Positions 13,582 to 21,632 of a stretch of 21,706 nucleotides of DNA are shown piece by piece; position 1 is the first letter of the stretch; the number at the start of each line of letters is the position of its first letter. The DNA lies in contig JAFXBH010000122.1 of the NCBI GenBank assembly GCA_017521875.1, positions 1 through 21,706 of the forward strand. Reading direction: 5' to 3'. Source of the stretch: Oscillospiraceae bacterium. Its GTDB lineage: Bacteria > Bacillota > Clostridia > Oscillospirales > Oscillospiraceae. The position numbers were made by a program, and so were the translations under genes. Under the pieces are notes generated by a model that was given only the letters and a program-made list of their open reading frames with translations, had not been told where the DNA came from and did not search any database.

Positions 13582-14523
13582 ATGGTACAGATTCCAGTCT
13601 ATGTGTTTACGGGATTCCTGTATTACGGTAAGACAAAATTTATCCAGGAGACTCTGGAAGACCCTCGATTTAATGCCGGTGAACGCACATTGCTGCTGGT
13701 GTGTGAAGAAGGGGAGGAAGAATATGATTTCTCCACCTATCCTTATCCCAATGTATATTTGGAAGTGGTAGACCAGCAGACGGTCACTACCAAGCAGATG
13801 CGAGAACTGGCCAAGAAACATAAAGCCCAGCGAGTGGTTGCAGAACTGAACGGTATGTGTATGGTGGGTGACCTGTACAGCCGTTTCCCTGAGGAATGGG
13901 CCGTTGCGCAGGAAGTGATGTTTGCCGATTCCACCACCATTATGGCCTACAACGCCAATATGCGGAATCTTGTGATGGACAAACTGGTGGGTGGACAAAT
14001 GGTGGTATTCAACCGCCTGACGCCCGGTCAGGATGTGATGCCCTTGCATAAATTGGTACGGGCGGCAAACAGAAGAATGGACATTCTTTATGATTATACC
14101 GATGGCACCACATCTTTTGACGATATCGAAGATCCGCTGCCTTTTGATATCAATGCACCGGTGATTCTGGTTAACGATCAGGATTATGCGCTGTGGTATC
14201 GGGATGTTACGGAAGAGCCCCAGAAATACCACGGCAAGACGGTAAGTTTTAAGGGACAGGTTGCAATGCTTCGCAGAGATAAAAACGGTATGTTCGCCCC
14301 CGGCCGGTTTGTAATGACTTGCTGCGAGGATGACATTCAGTTCTGCGGCGTGCCTTGCCGTTATGAGGGCGCTAAATCCTTAGAGCCCCGCTCCTGGGTG
14401 GCGCTAACTGCCACAATTCAGGCGGAAAAACATGTTTTATACCAGGGAGAATTGGGCCCTGTGCTGACCGCTATCAAGGTAGAGCCGGCAGAGCCGGCAG
14501 TACCGGATGTAGCAACATTTTAA
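13582..14523 (+). CDS. Divergent CobW-like P-loop protein fused to a YcgQ/DUF1980-like domain
   Basis: A 313-residue protein. The N-terminal half resembles CobW GTPases: GFLYYGKT at residues 11-18 keeps the GxxxxGKT P-loop. The family's CxCC metal motif and ENEFGEIGID segment are absent, the latter replaced by an acidic CEEGEEEYD. VFNRL stands roughly where NKxD belongs. The C-terminal third (about 195-300) has the pattern of YcgQ/DUF1980 proteins: YHGKTVSFKGQV, then RFVMTCCEDD with Cys247-Cys248, then GVPC and a WV-type strand. Such domains normally accompany YcgR-type permeases, none of which is present here. Start ATG 13582 is chosen because TTTGGAG lies just upstream; an earlier in-frame TTG at 13558 lies inside the preceding gene. 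Probably a partner of the upstream GTPase in metal handling. Confidence 0.7.
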   Translation: MVQIPVYVFTGFLYYGKTKFIQETLEDPRFNAGERTLLLVCEEGEEEYDFSTYPYPNVYLEVVDQQTVTTKQMRELAKKHKAQRVVAELNGMCMVGDLYSRFPEEWAVAQEVMFADSTTIMAYNANMRNLVMDKLVGGQMVVFNRLTPGQDVMPLHKLVRAANRRMDILYDYTDGTTSFDDIEDPLPFDINAPVILVNDQDYALWYRDVTEEPQKYHGKTVSFKGQVAMLRRDKNGMFAPGRFVMTCCEDDIQFCGVPCRYEGAKSLEPRSWVALTATIQAEKHVLYQGELGPVLTAIKVEPAEPAVPDVATF

Positions 14524-14539
14524 CAGAAAGGAGCGGCCT

Positions 14540-15802
14540 ATGTATCAGCCTTTGGCAGACTTGTTGCGGCCGGAGACTTTGGATGAAGTCTACGGTCAGG
14601 AACATATTTTGGGGGAAGGAGCGGTGCTGCGCCGCTTGATTGACGCAGGTCATATACCCAATATGATCTTCTATGGCCCCAGTGGCACGGGAAAAACCAC
14701 CGTTGCCAACATTATCGCCAAGCAGACCAACCGAACACTCTACCAACTGAATGCCACGACCGCATCCACTGCGGATATCAAAAACATTGTGGCAGAACTG
14801 GATACCTTTATGGCTCCCAACGGGGCGCTGCTATATTTGGACGAAATCCAGTCCTTTAATAAAAAACAGCAGCAATCCTTATTGGAGTACATTGAAAACG
14901 GTAAGATTACCCTGATTGCATCCACCACAGAGAATCCCTATTTCTATGTATTCAATGCAATTTTAAGCCGTTCCACGGTGTTTGAGTTTAAGCAACTGTC
15001 TCCCCAGGCAGTGTTGCAAGCGGTGAAGCGGGCAGTAGAGCATCTGGAGAAGAGAACGGCGTTGAAAGCCAACTGCGAAGAGGGTACGCTGGAGTATATT
15101 TCTGCAGCCTGCGGCGGTGATCTGCGGAAAGCGCTGAATGCCATTGAAGTGTTGTTTTCCGCCGGCGTTCCCCAGGGGGATACCCTGCATCTGACACTGG
15201 AAGATGCAAAGGTGGTGACCCAAAAGAGCGCAATGCGGGCCGACAGAGACGGAGATAACCACTATGACCTGCTCTCTGCATTGCAGAAATCCATTCGAGG
15301 CTCTGACCCGGACGCTGCTTGCCACTATCTGGCAAGACTCCTGGAGGTAGGGCAGATGCAGTCTGCCTGCCGTCGGTTGATGGTGATTGCTGCGGAGGAT
15401 ATCGGCTTGGCCTATCCTATGATCATACCCATCGTCAAATCCTGCGTGGATATGGCTTTGATGTTGGGTATGCCGGAGGCCCGGATTCCTTTGGGAGATG
15501 CAGCAGTGTTGATGGCTACCAGCCCCAAGTCCAATACCGGCCATGTAGCGCTGGACAGCGCGCTGGCCGATGTCCGGAAAGGGAAAAGTTTTGACTTCCC
15601 CCGCCACCTGCAGAATATGCATGCAGACACTTATACTATGGAGCGGGAGCAAGGCTACTGTTACCCCCACGCCTATCCCAACAGTTGGGTAAAGCAGCAG
15701 TACCTGCCGGACGAACTGGTAGGCACAAAGTACTATACCTATGGAGAGAATAAGTTGGAACAGGCGGCCAAGCAGTATTGGGCAGCCATAAAGGGGGAGT
15801 AA
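14540..15802 (+). CDS. rarA: Replication-associated recombination ATPase RarA (MgsA)
   Basis: A 420-residue AAA+ ATPase of the RarA/MgsA/WRNIP1 family, which acts at stalled replication forks. Visible: opening MYQPLADLLRPETLDEVYGQ typical of the family, Walker A GPSGTGKT (residues 46-53), Walker B LLYLDE with Asp101-Glu102, sensor-1 ASTTENP, and the C-terminal tetramerisation part including the conserved AAEDIGLAYP and a tail of GYCYPHAYPNSWVKQQYLP type. Length is normal. AAAGGAG is well placed, and the start lies 16 bases after the preceding stop, so it shares a transcript with the GTPase pair. The functional link to metal handling is not evident and the clustering may be incidental. Confidence 0.95.
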   Translation: MYQPLADLLRPETLDEVYGQEHILGEGAVLRRLIDAGHIPNMIFYGPSGTGKTTVANIIAKQTNRTLYQLNATTASTADIKNIVAELDTFMAPNGALLYLDEIQSFNKKQQQSLLEYIENGKITLIASTTENPYFYVFNAILSRSTVFEFKQLSPQAVLQAVKRAVEHLEKRTALKANCEEGTLEYISAACGGDLRKALNAIEVLFSAGVPQGDTLHLTLEDAKVVTQKSAMRADRDGDNHYDLLSALQKSIRGSDPDAACHYLARLLEVGQMQSACRRLMVIAAEDIGLAYPMIIPIVKSCVDMALMLGMPEARIPLGDAAVLMATSPKSNTGHVALDSALADVRKGKSFDFPRHLQNMHADTYTMEREQGYCYPHAYPNSWVKQQYLPDELVGTKYYTYGENKLEQAAKQYWAAIKGE

Positions 15803-15803
15803 T

Positions 15804-15995
15804 ATGGATGTGCAGGTAGGAGATATCCTGACAATGAAAAAGGCACATCCCTGTGGGGAGAAGCAGTGGAAAGTACTGCGTACCGGGGCAGACTTTCGAC
15901 TGAAGTGCCTGGGTTGCGGACATGAACTGATGACCCCCCGGTTTAAGGCGGAGAAAAATATTCGCTCCATCCAAAAGAATATCTCGACAGAATGA
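15804..15995 (+). CDS. DUF951 family small protein (YyzM-like)
   Basis: A 63-residue protein with the family pattern: VGDILTMKKAHPCGEKQWKV, then GADFRLKCLGCGHELM and a basic PRFKAEKNIRSI tail. The Cys residues (CG, CLGC) could bind a metal, and the fold is likely a small beta barrel with nucleic-acid-binding character, but its role is unknown. The start lies one base after the rarA stop, within GGGGGAGTAATATG, so translation is coupled to rarA. A terminator follows directly. Confidence 0.92.
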   Translation: MDVQVGDILTMKKAHPCGEKQWKVLRTGADFRLKCLGCGHELMTPRFKAEKNIRSIQKNISTE

Positions 15996-15997
15996 AA

Positions 15998-16030
15998 CGG
16001 CAGCCGAGACAATCGGCTGCCGCTTTTTTT
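15998..16030 (+). terminator. Intrinsic terminator after the DUF951 gene
   Basis: A perfect 10-bp stem CGGCAGCCGA (15998-16007) with its complement (16013-16022), loop GACAA, followed by C and seven T. It closes the GTPase-rarA-DUF951 transcript. Confidence 0.92.
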
Positions 16031-16127
16031 GATTTACTCTATCTGTCGGTAGAAATCCACAGGGGAGAGGGGGAATGTGTAGAGGAACCTGCCACTCCAA
16101 CCGACTGGATTTTTTGCTGGTGCAAGG

Positions 16128-16133
16128 TATACT
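16128..16133 (+). promoter_or_regulatory. Possible -10 box of the spoIIGA-sigE operon
   Basis: TATACT lies 25 bases before the spoIIGA start. No normal -35 box is visible. In Bacillus this operon is switched on by Spo0A from an unusual promoter; TGTCGGT at 16044-16050 matches five of seven bases of the 0A box TGTCGAA, at about -96. Both calls are weak. The rest of 16031-16158 holds no gene. Confidence 0.3.
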
Positions 16134-16158
16134 GAGTGCACGGATAGGAGGTGCATCT

Positions 16159-16923
16159 ATGACAGTTCCAATAGAGGGTGTTATGCTGCTGAATTTTTTG
16201 GTGAATTTCCTGTTATTGATAGGCGCTGGCCGATTCTGCGGCTGCCCGGTTTGTATATGGCGAATAGCATTGGGCAGCGGCCTGGGGAGTATTTACGCCG
16301 GTGTCTGCATGATGCCGGGGTTTTATTTCCTGGGAAATATCCTGTGGCGGCTTATATGTCTTGCCCTTGTGGCGTTGATTGCCTACGGACTGTCTGTAAG
16401 CGGCTTGCGTAGAGGCCTGATATTCTCCTTTTTGTCCCTGGCTTTGGGCGGGGTGGTTCTGGGTGTGGACAGTGGCGGCATTTTAGGAGTGATCTGTGGA
16501 GCGGGCCTGATTTGCTGGCTTTGCTGCTTTCGCTTTGCCGGCCATTCTGTGCGAACCGCATATGTTCCGGTAGAACTGAACTACGGACAAAAACATATGC
16601 AACTGACTGCCTTACAGGACACAGGCAATACTCTCCGGGATCCAATCACAGGGCGGCAGGTGCTGGTGGTGGGCGCAGATGTGGCTGGAGAACTGCTGGG
16701 GCTTACCAAGCAGCAACTGCAGAACCCGGTAGAATCTGTGGGTATACTGCCAGGTTTGCGACTGATTCCATACCGCAGTATCGATAAATGCAGTTTCTTA
16801 CTGGCCCTACGGCTGCAGGATGTAAAGATTGGTCAATGGCAGGGCAGCACCTTGGTAGCATTTGCACCGGAGGGGCTGAGTGCAGAGGGAACATATCAAG
16901 CGTTGACAGGAGGACTTGTATGA
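16159..16923 (+). CDS. spoIIGA: Sporulation sigma-E factor-processing peptidase SpoIIGA
   Basis: A membrane-bound aspartic protease, 254 residues, that cleaves the pro-sequence from sigma-E in the mother cell after asymmetric septation. The N-terminal half is a run of hydrophobic segments (from [16 protein letters not shown] onward). The C-terminal half holds the catalytic [11 protein letters not shown] with Asp154 and a later PYRSIDK segment, as in the family. It is shorter than Bacillus SpoIIGA (about 309 residues). The frame is open back to 16075, but ATG 16159 has ATAGGAGGTG just upstream and begins directly with the usual MTV..EG..LLNF pattern. Its stop overlaps the sigE start as ATGA, which couples protease to substrate production. 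Confidence 0.9.
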   Translation: MTVPIEGVMLLNFLVNFLLLIGAGRFCGCPVCIWRIALGSGLGSIYAGVCMMPGFYFLGNILWRLICLALVALIAYGLSVSGLRRGLIFSFLSLALGGVVLGVDSGGILGVICGAGLICWLCCFRFAGHSVRTAYVPVELNYGQKHMQLTALQDTGNTLRDPITGRQVLVVGADVAGELLGLTKQQLQNPVESVGILPGLRLIPYRSIDKCSFLLALRLQDVKIGQWQGSTLVAFAPEGLSAEGTYQALTGGLV

Positions 16924-17630
16924 AAGGGAAAATACTGGTTTTATTGACAAAATTAGGGCTATTGTCCCAAAGATGTGTGTACTACATCGGTGGCGCCGAT
17001 GTCTTACCGCCCCCCTTAAAAGGAGAGGACGAGCAGATAGCGCTGGCGGCCTTGGAAGAGGGGGATGAAGAGGCGAAGGGGCAACTGATCGAACATAACC
17101 TGCGATTGGTGGTGTTTATTGCCCGGCGATTTGAAAACACCGGAGTCAATCTGGAAGATTTGATCTCTATTGGCACTATTGGCCTGATTAAGGCCATCAG
17201 CACATATCGCAGGGACAAGAATATTAAACTTGCAACCTATGCTTCCCGTTGCATTGAAAACGAAATTCTGATGCATATCCGTAAAATATCCTCTCAAAAA
17301 TCAGAGGTATCCTTAGATGAGCCAATCAATATGGACTATGACGGTAATGAATTGCTTCTATCCGATATTTTGGGTACAGATGAGGATATGATTCTCAGAC
17401 CTTTGGAGGATGATGTGGATTTGTGTGTACTGCGGCAGGCGGTGAAAGACCTGCCGCCCCGGGAACGGGAGATCATCGTGATGCGTTTTGGCCTCTATGG
17501 TCACCAGGAACTGACCCAAAAGGAAGTGGCTCAGTATATGGGGATCTCCCAATCTTATATATCCCGATTGGAAAAGCGGATTATGCTGAAACTGCGGAAA
17601 GAATTGCTCCGACAAACCAGTTGTGCGTAA
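16920..17630 (+). CDS. sigE: RNA polymerase sporulation sigma factor, sigma-E (precursor)
   Basis: A 236-residue sigma-70-family factor that directs early mother-cell gene expression during sporulation. The N-terminus carries the pro-sequence typical of pro-sigma-E ([17 protein letters not shown], then [13 protein letters not shown]), removed by SpoIIGA. Region 2 follows ([42 protein letters not shown]), and region 4 has the helix-turn-helix [23 protein letters not shown] 16920 is chosen because it gives the normal pro-sequence and has GGAGG upstream; the frame is open further back but that would overlap spoIIGA heavily. Unlike Bacillus, sigG does not follow: a convergent glnS does. Confidence 0.95.
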   Translation: MKGKILVLLTKLGLLSQRCVYYIGGADVLPPPLKGEDEQIALAALEEGDEEAKGQLIEHNLRLVVFIARRFENTGVNLEDLISIGTIGLIKAISTYRRDKNIKLATYASRCIENEILMHIRKISSQKSEVSLDEPINMDYDGNELLLSDILGTDEDMILRPLEDDVDLCVLRQAVKDLPPREREIIVMRFGLYGHQELTQKEVAQYMGISQSYISRLEKRIMLKLRKELLRQTSCA

Positions 17631-17636
17631 AAAGAA

Positions 17637-17661
17637 CGCCCCGGACGACTTGTCCGGGGCG
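17637..17661. terminator. Shared hairpin terminator between convergent sigE and glnS
   Basis: A perfect 10-bp stem (17637-17646 with 17652-17661, loop GACTT) sits in the 37-base gap between the two stop codons. On the minus strand it is followed by TTCTTTTTACG, a good T tract for glnS. On the plus strand the tail is only GTTATTTT-like and lies further away, so termination of sigE may be weaker. Confidence 0.85.
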
Positions 17662-17667
17662 AAACTG

Positions 17668-19347
17668 TTATTTTGTAGGCTTGAAACTGTCTTTCAGACT
17701 GACGGAGCGGTTAAATACCAAGTGATCCGGGGAGGAATCCTTGGAGTCGGGGCAGAAGTAACCCAACCGCATGAACTGATAGGAGGCAGGGGCTTTGGCG
17801 TTGGCCAAACTGGCTTCCAATTTACATCCGGTGAGTACTTCCAGAGAGTTGGGGTTCAGGCAGGACAGGAAATCTTTACCGGAAGCATCAGGATCAGCGT
17901 CGTCAAACAGATTGCTGTACTGACGGACCTCTGCATCGCAGCAGGTCTCAGCGTCCACCCAGTGAATGGTTGCGCCCTTGATCTTCCGTCCATCAGCGGG
18001 ATCACCACCCTTGGAGTCGGGATCGTAGGTGGCCAGCACTTCGATAACATTGCCGTTTTCGTCGGTCACACAACCGGTGCATTGGATCACATAAGCACCC
18101 TTCAGCCGGCATTCCGGTCCTTCGGGATACAGACGCTTGTACTTGGGAACAGGCTCCTTCAGGAAATCGTCGGCCTCAATCCACAGATTCCGGGAGAAGG
18201 AGACTTTCCGGGTACCGTCTTCCGGCTTGTTGGGATTGTTCTCAATTTCAAATTCTTCACTCTGACCTTCCGGATAATTGGTGATGGTCAGTTTGATAGG
18301 TTTGATAACTGCCATAACCCGCTGAGCGATTTCGTTCAGATCTTCCCGCAGACAATGCTCCAGGAAGGCAAATTCAATGGTGTTGGGGGATTTCGCCACA
18401 CCTACCCGATCACAGAAATTGCGGATAGAAGCGGGGGTATATCCCCGACGGCGAAGACCGCAGAGGGTGGGCATACGGGGATCATCCCAACCGGAAACCC
18501 GGCCTTCCTCTACCAACTGGCGGAGTTTCCGCTTGGAAAGCACGGTGTGGTCGATGCCCAACCGGGCAAATTCGATCTGCCGGGGGTGGTGGGGTACGGA
18601 AACATTCTCCACAACCCAGTTATACAGGGGTCTGTGGTTTTCAAATTCCAAAGAACACAGAGAGTGGGTGATGCCTTCCAATGCGTCCTGAATGGGGTGG
18701 GCAAAATCGTACATGGGATAGATGCACCACTTGTCACCCTGACGGTGATGGTGCATATGTCGAATCCGATAGATGACCGGGTCACGCATATTGAAGTTAC
18801 CGGAAGCAAGATCAATCTTAGCACGCAGAGTGTAGCGGTTATCCTCAAATTCACCGGCTCGCATACGGGCAAACAGATCCAGGCTTTCTTCTATCGGTCT
18901 GTCCCGGTAGGGGGAGGTGGCGGGGGTGTTCAGGTCACCCCGGTTTTCCTTGAATTCGTCAGGTGTCAGTTCACATACATAGGCAAGACCTTTTTTGATC
19001 AGTTCTACGGCATATTCGTAGTCCTTCTCAAAGTAGTCAGAGCCGTAGTAGAACCGATCGCCCCAGTCAAATCCCAGCCAGTGAATGTCCTCCTTAATAG
19101 CCTCAACAAACTCCACATCCTCCTTGGTAGGATTGGTGTCGTCCATACGCAGATTACAAAGACCACCGTATTTCTCGGCGGTGCCGAAGTCGATGATCAG
19201 GGCCTTGCAGTGACCGATATGCAAATATCCGTTAGGTTCCGGCGGGAAACGGGTATGCACAGTCTTACCGGCATAGCGACCGCCCTCGGCGATATCCTCG
19301 TCAATAAATGCATGGATGAAATTTTTGCTTTCTGTGATTTCAGCCAT
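17668..19347 (-). CDS. glnS: Glutaminyl-tRNA synthetase
   Basis: A 559-residue class I synthetase that charges tRNA-Gln directly with glutamine. Visible: FPPEPNGYLHIGH with the HIGH box at residues 43-46, LRMDDTNPTKED, the second signature VLSKR (269-273, in the place of KMSKS), and the C-terminal anticodon-binding beta barrels (LWIEADDFLKEPVPKYKRLYP, LKGAYVIQC). Features favour GlnRS over GluRS: the PPEPNG/DDTNP signatures and the barrel-type C-terminus. The start follows AGAGAGGA. It is transcribed alone from a promoter at 19383-19411. Most Firmicutes lack GlnRS and use GatCAB amidation, so the gene was probably acquired laterally by an ancestor. Confidence 0.96.
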   Translation of the reverse strand: MAEITESKNFIHAFIDEDIAEGGRYAGKTVHTRFPPEPNGYLHIGHCKALIIDFGTAEKYGGLCNLRMDDTNPTKEDVEFVEAIKEDIHWLGFDWGDRFYYGSDYFEKDYEYAVELIKKGLAYVCELTPDEFKENRGDLNTPATSPYRDRPIEESLDLFARMRAGEFEDNRYTLRAKIDLASGNFNMRDPVIYRIRHMHHHRQGDKWCIYPMYDFAHPIQDALEGITHSLCSLEFENHRPLYNWVVENVSVPHHPRQIEFARLGIDHTVLSKRKLRQLVEEGRVSGWDDPRMPTLCGLRRRGYTPASIRNFCDRVGVAKSPNTIEFAFLEHCLREDLNEIAQRVMAVIKPIKLTITNYPEGQSEEFEIENNPNKPEDGTRKVSFSRNLWIEADDFLKEPVPKYKRLYPEGPECRLKGAYVIQCTGCVTDENGNVIEVLATYDPDSKGGDPADGRKIKGATIHWVDAETCCDAEVRQYSNLFDDADPDASGKDFLSCLNPNSLEVLTGCKLEASLANAKAPASYQFMRLGYFCPDSKDSSPDHLVFNRSVSLKDSFKPTK

Positions 19348-19382
19348 TTGTCAGCGTCCTCTCTTATGGAAAATTTGGGAAT

Positions 19383-19411
19383 ATTATAACCTATTCTTAC
19401 CGGATTTGCAA
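19383..19411 (-). promoter_or_regulatory. Sigma-A promoter of glnS
   Basis: Read on the minus strand: TTGCAA (19411-19406), 17-base spacer, perfect TATAAT (19388-19383). The predicted start is about 28 bases before the first codon, so the leader is short and has no room for a T-box. Confidence 0.78.
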
Positions 19412-19512
19412 CCGCAAACCGTGGGGAAACGGCAATTCTTCCAGAAAAATTTCTCAATAGGTAAAAAATGTGAAAATATTGAAAACAAATTCGGAAAAAT
19501 GATAAATTTATG

Positions 19513-19541
19513 TTGTCAATTTGCTTGAATTATATTAAAAT
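19513..19541 (+). promoter_or_regulatory. Sigma-A promoter of the pyrH-frr-uppS-cdsA operon
   Basis: TTGTCA (19513-19518), 17-base spacer, TAAAAT (19536-19541) in very AT-rich DNA between the divergent glnS and pyrH. The leader is about 22 bases with AAGGGAAGGAG inside it, leaving no space for a PyrR-type attenuator. Confidence 0.65.
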
Positions 19542-19569
19542 AGAAAGACAAGGGAAGGAGTGGGTTTGT

Positions 19570-20289
19570 TTGCCTGAAATGAAGTATAAGCGAGTTTTGC
19601 TGAAGATCAGCGGAGAGGCGTTGGCAGGAGAACTGCACAGAGGCCTGGATTTTGAAATCGTCAACTCTGTATGCCGTGTCATCAAGGAATGCGTGGACCG
19701 CGGTGTCCAGATGGGATTGGTGATTGGCGGCGGCAACTTTTGGCGTGGCGTTAAAGACGGCGCAGATAAGATGCAGCGCTCCCACGGCGATGCAATGGGT
19801 ATGCTTGCCACAGTAATGAATGCTATCGCAGTGGCGGACGCTTTGGGAAAACAGGGTTTGGATGCCCGGGTGCTCAGCGCTGTGGAAATGAATAAGTTCT
19901 GCGAATACTTTACAAGAGATTTGGCAGACCGCTACTTAAATGAAGGCAAAGTGGTTATCTTTGCAGCCGGCACAGGCAATCCTTATTTCTCCACAGACAC
20001 CGGCGCAGTGCTTCGTGGCGTGGAAATCGAAGCCGATGCAATCTTGATGGCCAAGAATGTGGACGGCATCTATTCTGCCGACCCCAATACAGACCCCACT
20101 GCCGTTAAGTTTGATACGCTGACTTATGATGAGGTTTTGGCCCGCCATTTGAAAGCAACCGACACCACAGCCATGACCTTGGCTATGGACAACCATATGA
20201 CTTTGGTGTGCTTTGCACTGAAAGACCCTGAAAATATTCTCCGTGTTATCAGCGGAGAGACCATTGGAACAATCGTTAAGGAGGACTAA
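19570..20289 (+). CDS. pyrH: UMP kinase (uridylate kinase)
   Basis: A 239-residue bacterial UMP kinase making UDP from UMP and ATP. It shows the amino-acid-kinase fold motifs: KRVLLKISGEALAG, GLVIGGGNFWRG, the GMLATVMNA helix, and DAILMAKNVDGIYSADP near the nucleotide site. TTG at 19570 is chosen as start because GGAAGGAG ends nine bases before it and the resulting N-terminus resembles that of Bacillus PyrH. ATG at 19579 (MKYKRVLL) is the alternative, with an 18-base gap to the ribosome site. It is divergent from glnS and first in a run with frr, uppS and cdsA. The usual upstream rpsB-tsf pair is missing here. Confidence 0.93.
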   Translation: MPEMKYKRVLLKISGEALAGELHRGLDFEIVNSVCRVIKECVDRGVQMGLVIGGGNFWRGVKDGADKMQRSHGDAMGMLATVMNAIAVADALGKQGLDARVLSAVEMNKFCEYFTRDLADRYLNEGKVVIFAAGTGNPYFSTDTGAVLRGVEIEADAILMAKNVDGIYSADPNTDPTAVKFDTLTYDEVLARHLKATDTTAMTLAMDNHMTLVCFALKDPENILRVISGETIGTIVKED

Positions 20290-20292
20290 GAA

Positions 20293-20847
20293 ATGAATGT
20301 AGATTTCAGCGAATACAGCAAGAAGATGGACAAGACTTTGGCGCATCTGGCCGAGGAATTTGATGCCGTCCGCGCAGGCCGCGCAAATCCCAAGGTTTTA
20401 GATCGTATCTCTGTGGAATATTATGGACAGGAGACTCCTCTGAACGGTGTTGCCAGCATTTCTGTGGCCGATGCCCGTACTTTGGTAGTTCAGCCTTGGG
20501 ATGCCCAACTGCTGAAGGACATTCAGAAGGCTATTCAGTCCAGTGACTTGGGTATTAATCCCCAAAATGACGGCCGCGTAATCCGTTTGATCTTCCCTCA
20601 ACTGACAGAGGAGCGCCGTAAGGAACTGACCAAGCAAGTGAAGAAATACGCAGAAGATGCCAAGGTGGCCATGCGTAACATCCGTCGCGACGGTATGGAC
20701 TATGTGAAGAAACTGAAGAAGAATTCCGAGATTACCGAAGACGACCAGAAGAAGGCCGAAAAAGACCTGCAGGACCTGCTGGATAAGTTCATCAAGAAAG
20801 TGGACGATACCCTGGCTCTGAAGGAAAAGGAATTGATGGCAATTTAA
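20293..20847 (+). CDS. frr: Ribosome recycling factor
   Basis: A 184-residue factor that, with EF-G, splits the post-termination ribosome. The length and sequence fit the family throughout: KMDKTLAHLAEEFDAVRAGRANP, the YYGQETPLNGVASISV domain II segment, RLIFPQLTEERRKEL, and the C-terminal helix RRDGMDYVKKLKKN followed by DLLDKFIKKVDDTLALKEKEL. The start is three bases after the pyrH stop, with AAGGAGG inside the end of pyrH, so the two are translated together. The pyrH-frr order is highly conserved in bacteria. Confidence 0.97.
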   Translation: MNVDFSEYSKKMDKTLAHLAEEFDAVRAGRANPKVLDRISVEYYGQETPLNGVASISVADARTLVVQPWDAQLLKDIQKAIQSSDLGINPQNDGRVIRLIFPQLTEERRKELTKQVKKYAEDAKVAMRNIRRDGMDYVKKLKKNSEITEDDQKKAEKDLQDLLDKFIKKVDDTLALKEKELMAI

Positions 20848-20860
20848 CTTTTAGGATTAT

Positions 20861-20880
20861 TGGGGGTGCTTGCACCCCCA
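20861..20880 (+). terminator. Stem-loop between frr and uppS, weak or partial terminator
   Basis: TGGGGGTGC (20861-20869) pairs with GCACCCCCA (20872-20880) across a very short loop. The following TTCACTACTATTTT is a poor T tract. It may cause partial termination or stabilise the upstream mRNA rather than end transcription, since uppS has no obvious promoter of its own. Confidence 0.45.
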
Positions 20881-20909
20881 TTCACTACTATTTTGGAAAG
20901 GAGTCAGTG

Positions 20910-21632
20910 ATGACACCTTCTGTATCGGAGAATAAAATGCCTGTCCCGTGTCATATTGCTATTATTATGGATGGCAACGGCCGATGGGCAAAGAAGAGAG
21001 GATTACCCCGTAGCGCCGGCCATGCCGCAGGTGCGGAATCCTTTCGTAAAATCGCCAACTATTGCCGTACCTTGGGTGTGAAGTACCTGACGGTTTATGC
21101 GTTTTCCACGGAGAACTGGAAACGGTCTCAGGAGGAGATTGGCGGCATTATGCGTCTATTGGGCACATACCTGAATGAAGCCATTCGGGATATGGAGAAA
21201 AACCGGGTGCGTTTTCGCTTCTTTGGAGACTTGACCCGACTGAGTCCTCAGTTGCAAAAACTCTGTATAGAGGCGCAGAACCGGTCGAAAGACTACGATG
21301 TGCAGGTGAACTTCTGCCTGAATTACGGTGGCCGGGATGAATTGGTCCGGGCAGCCCGTGGGTTTGCGCAGGATGTGAAGGACGGCCGCTATGCACCGGA
21401 AGATCTGACGGAGGATCTGCTGGCCGGGTATCTGTATTCTGCAGATGTTCCAGACCCTGAACTGATTATCCGACCCTCCGGAGAACTGCGAACCAGCAAT
21501 TTTCTGCTATGGCAGTCTGCTTACTCGGAGTATGTGTTTATGGATATCTTGTGGCCGGATTTCGGACCCGAGGATCTGGATCGTGCCATTGCGGAATACC
21601 ACCGACGGAATCGTCGATTTGGAGGTGCTTGA
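20910..21632 (+). CDS. uppS: Isoprenyl transferase, probable undecaprenyl diphosphate synthase
   Basis: A 240-residue cis-prenyltransferase that builds the undecaprenyl carrier lipid used for cell-wall synthesis. Visible: HIAIIMDGNGRWAKKRG with the catalytic Asp21, the GHAAGAESFRKI helix, YAFSTENWKRS, and the C-terminal IIRPSGELRTSNFLLWQ with the conserved downstream EYVFMDILWPDF. The more common form of that motif is RTGGE; here it reads RPSGE. ATG 20910 is preferred over the adjoining GTG at 20907 because GGAAAGGAG is better spaced. The stop overlaps the cdsA start by one base. Confidence 0.95.
   Translation: MTPSVSENKMPVPCHIAIIMDGNGRWAKKRGLPRSAGHAAGAESFRKIANYCRTLGVKYLTVYAFSTENWKRSQEEIGGIMRLLGTYLNEAIRDMEKNRVRFRFFGDLTRLSPQLQKLCIEAQNRSKDYDVQVNFCLNYGGRDELVRAARGFAQDVKDGRYAPEDLTEDLLAGYLYSADVPDPELIIRPSGELRTSNFLLWQSAYSEYVFMDILWPDFGPEDLDRAIAEYHRRNRRFGGA

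Noticed and set aside
16075..16158. N-terminal extension of SpoIIGA by 28 residues
   Set aside because: The extension has no ribosome site, while ATG 16159 follows ATAGGAGGTG and starts with the usual membrane segment.
17623..19389. A 588-codon open frame on the plus strand opposite glnS
   Set aside because: It lies fully antisense to a gene with unmistakable synthetase motifs, has no ribosome site or family resemblance, and reflects codon bias of the opposite strand.
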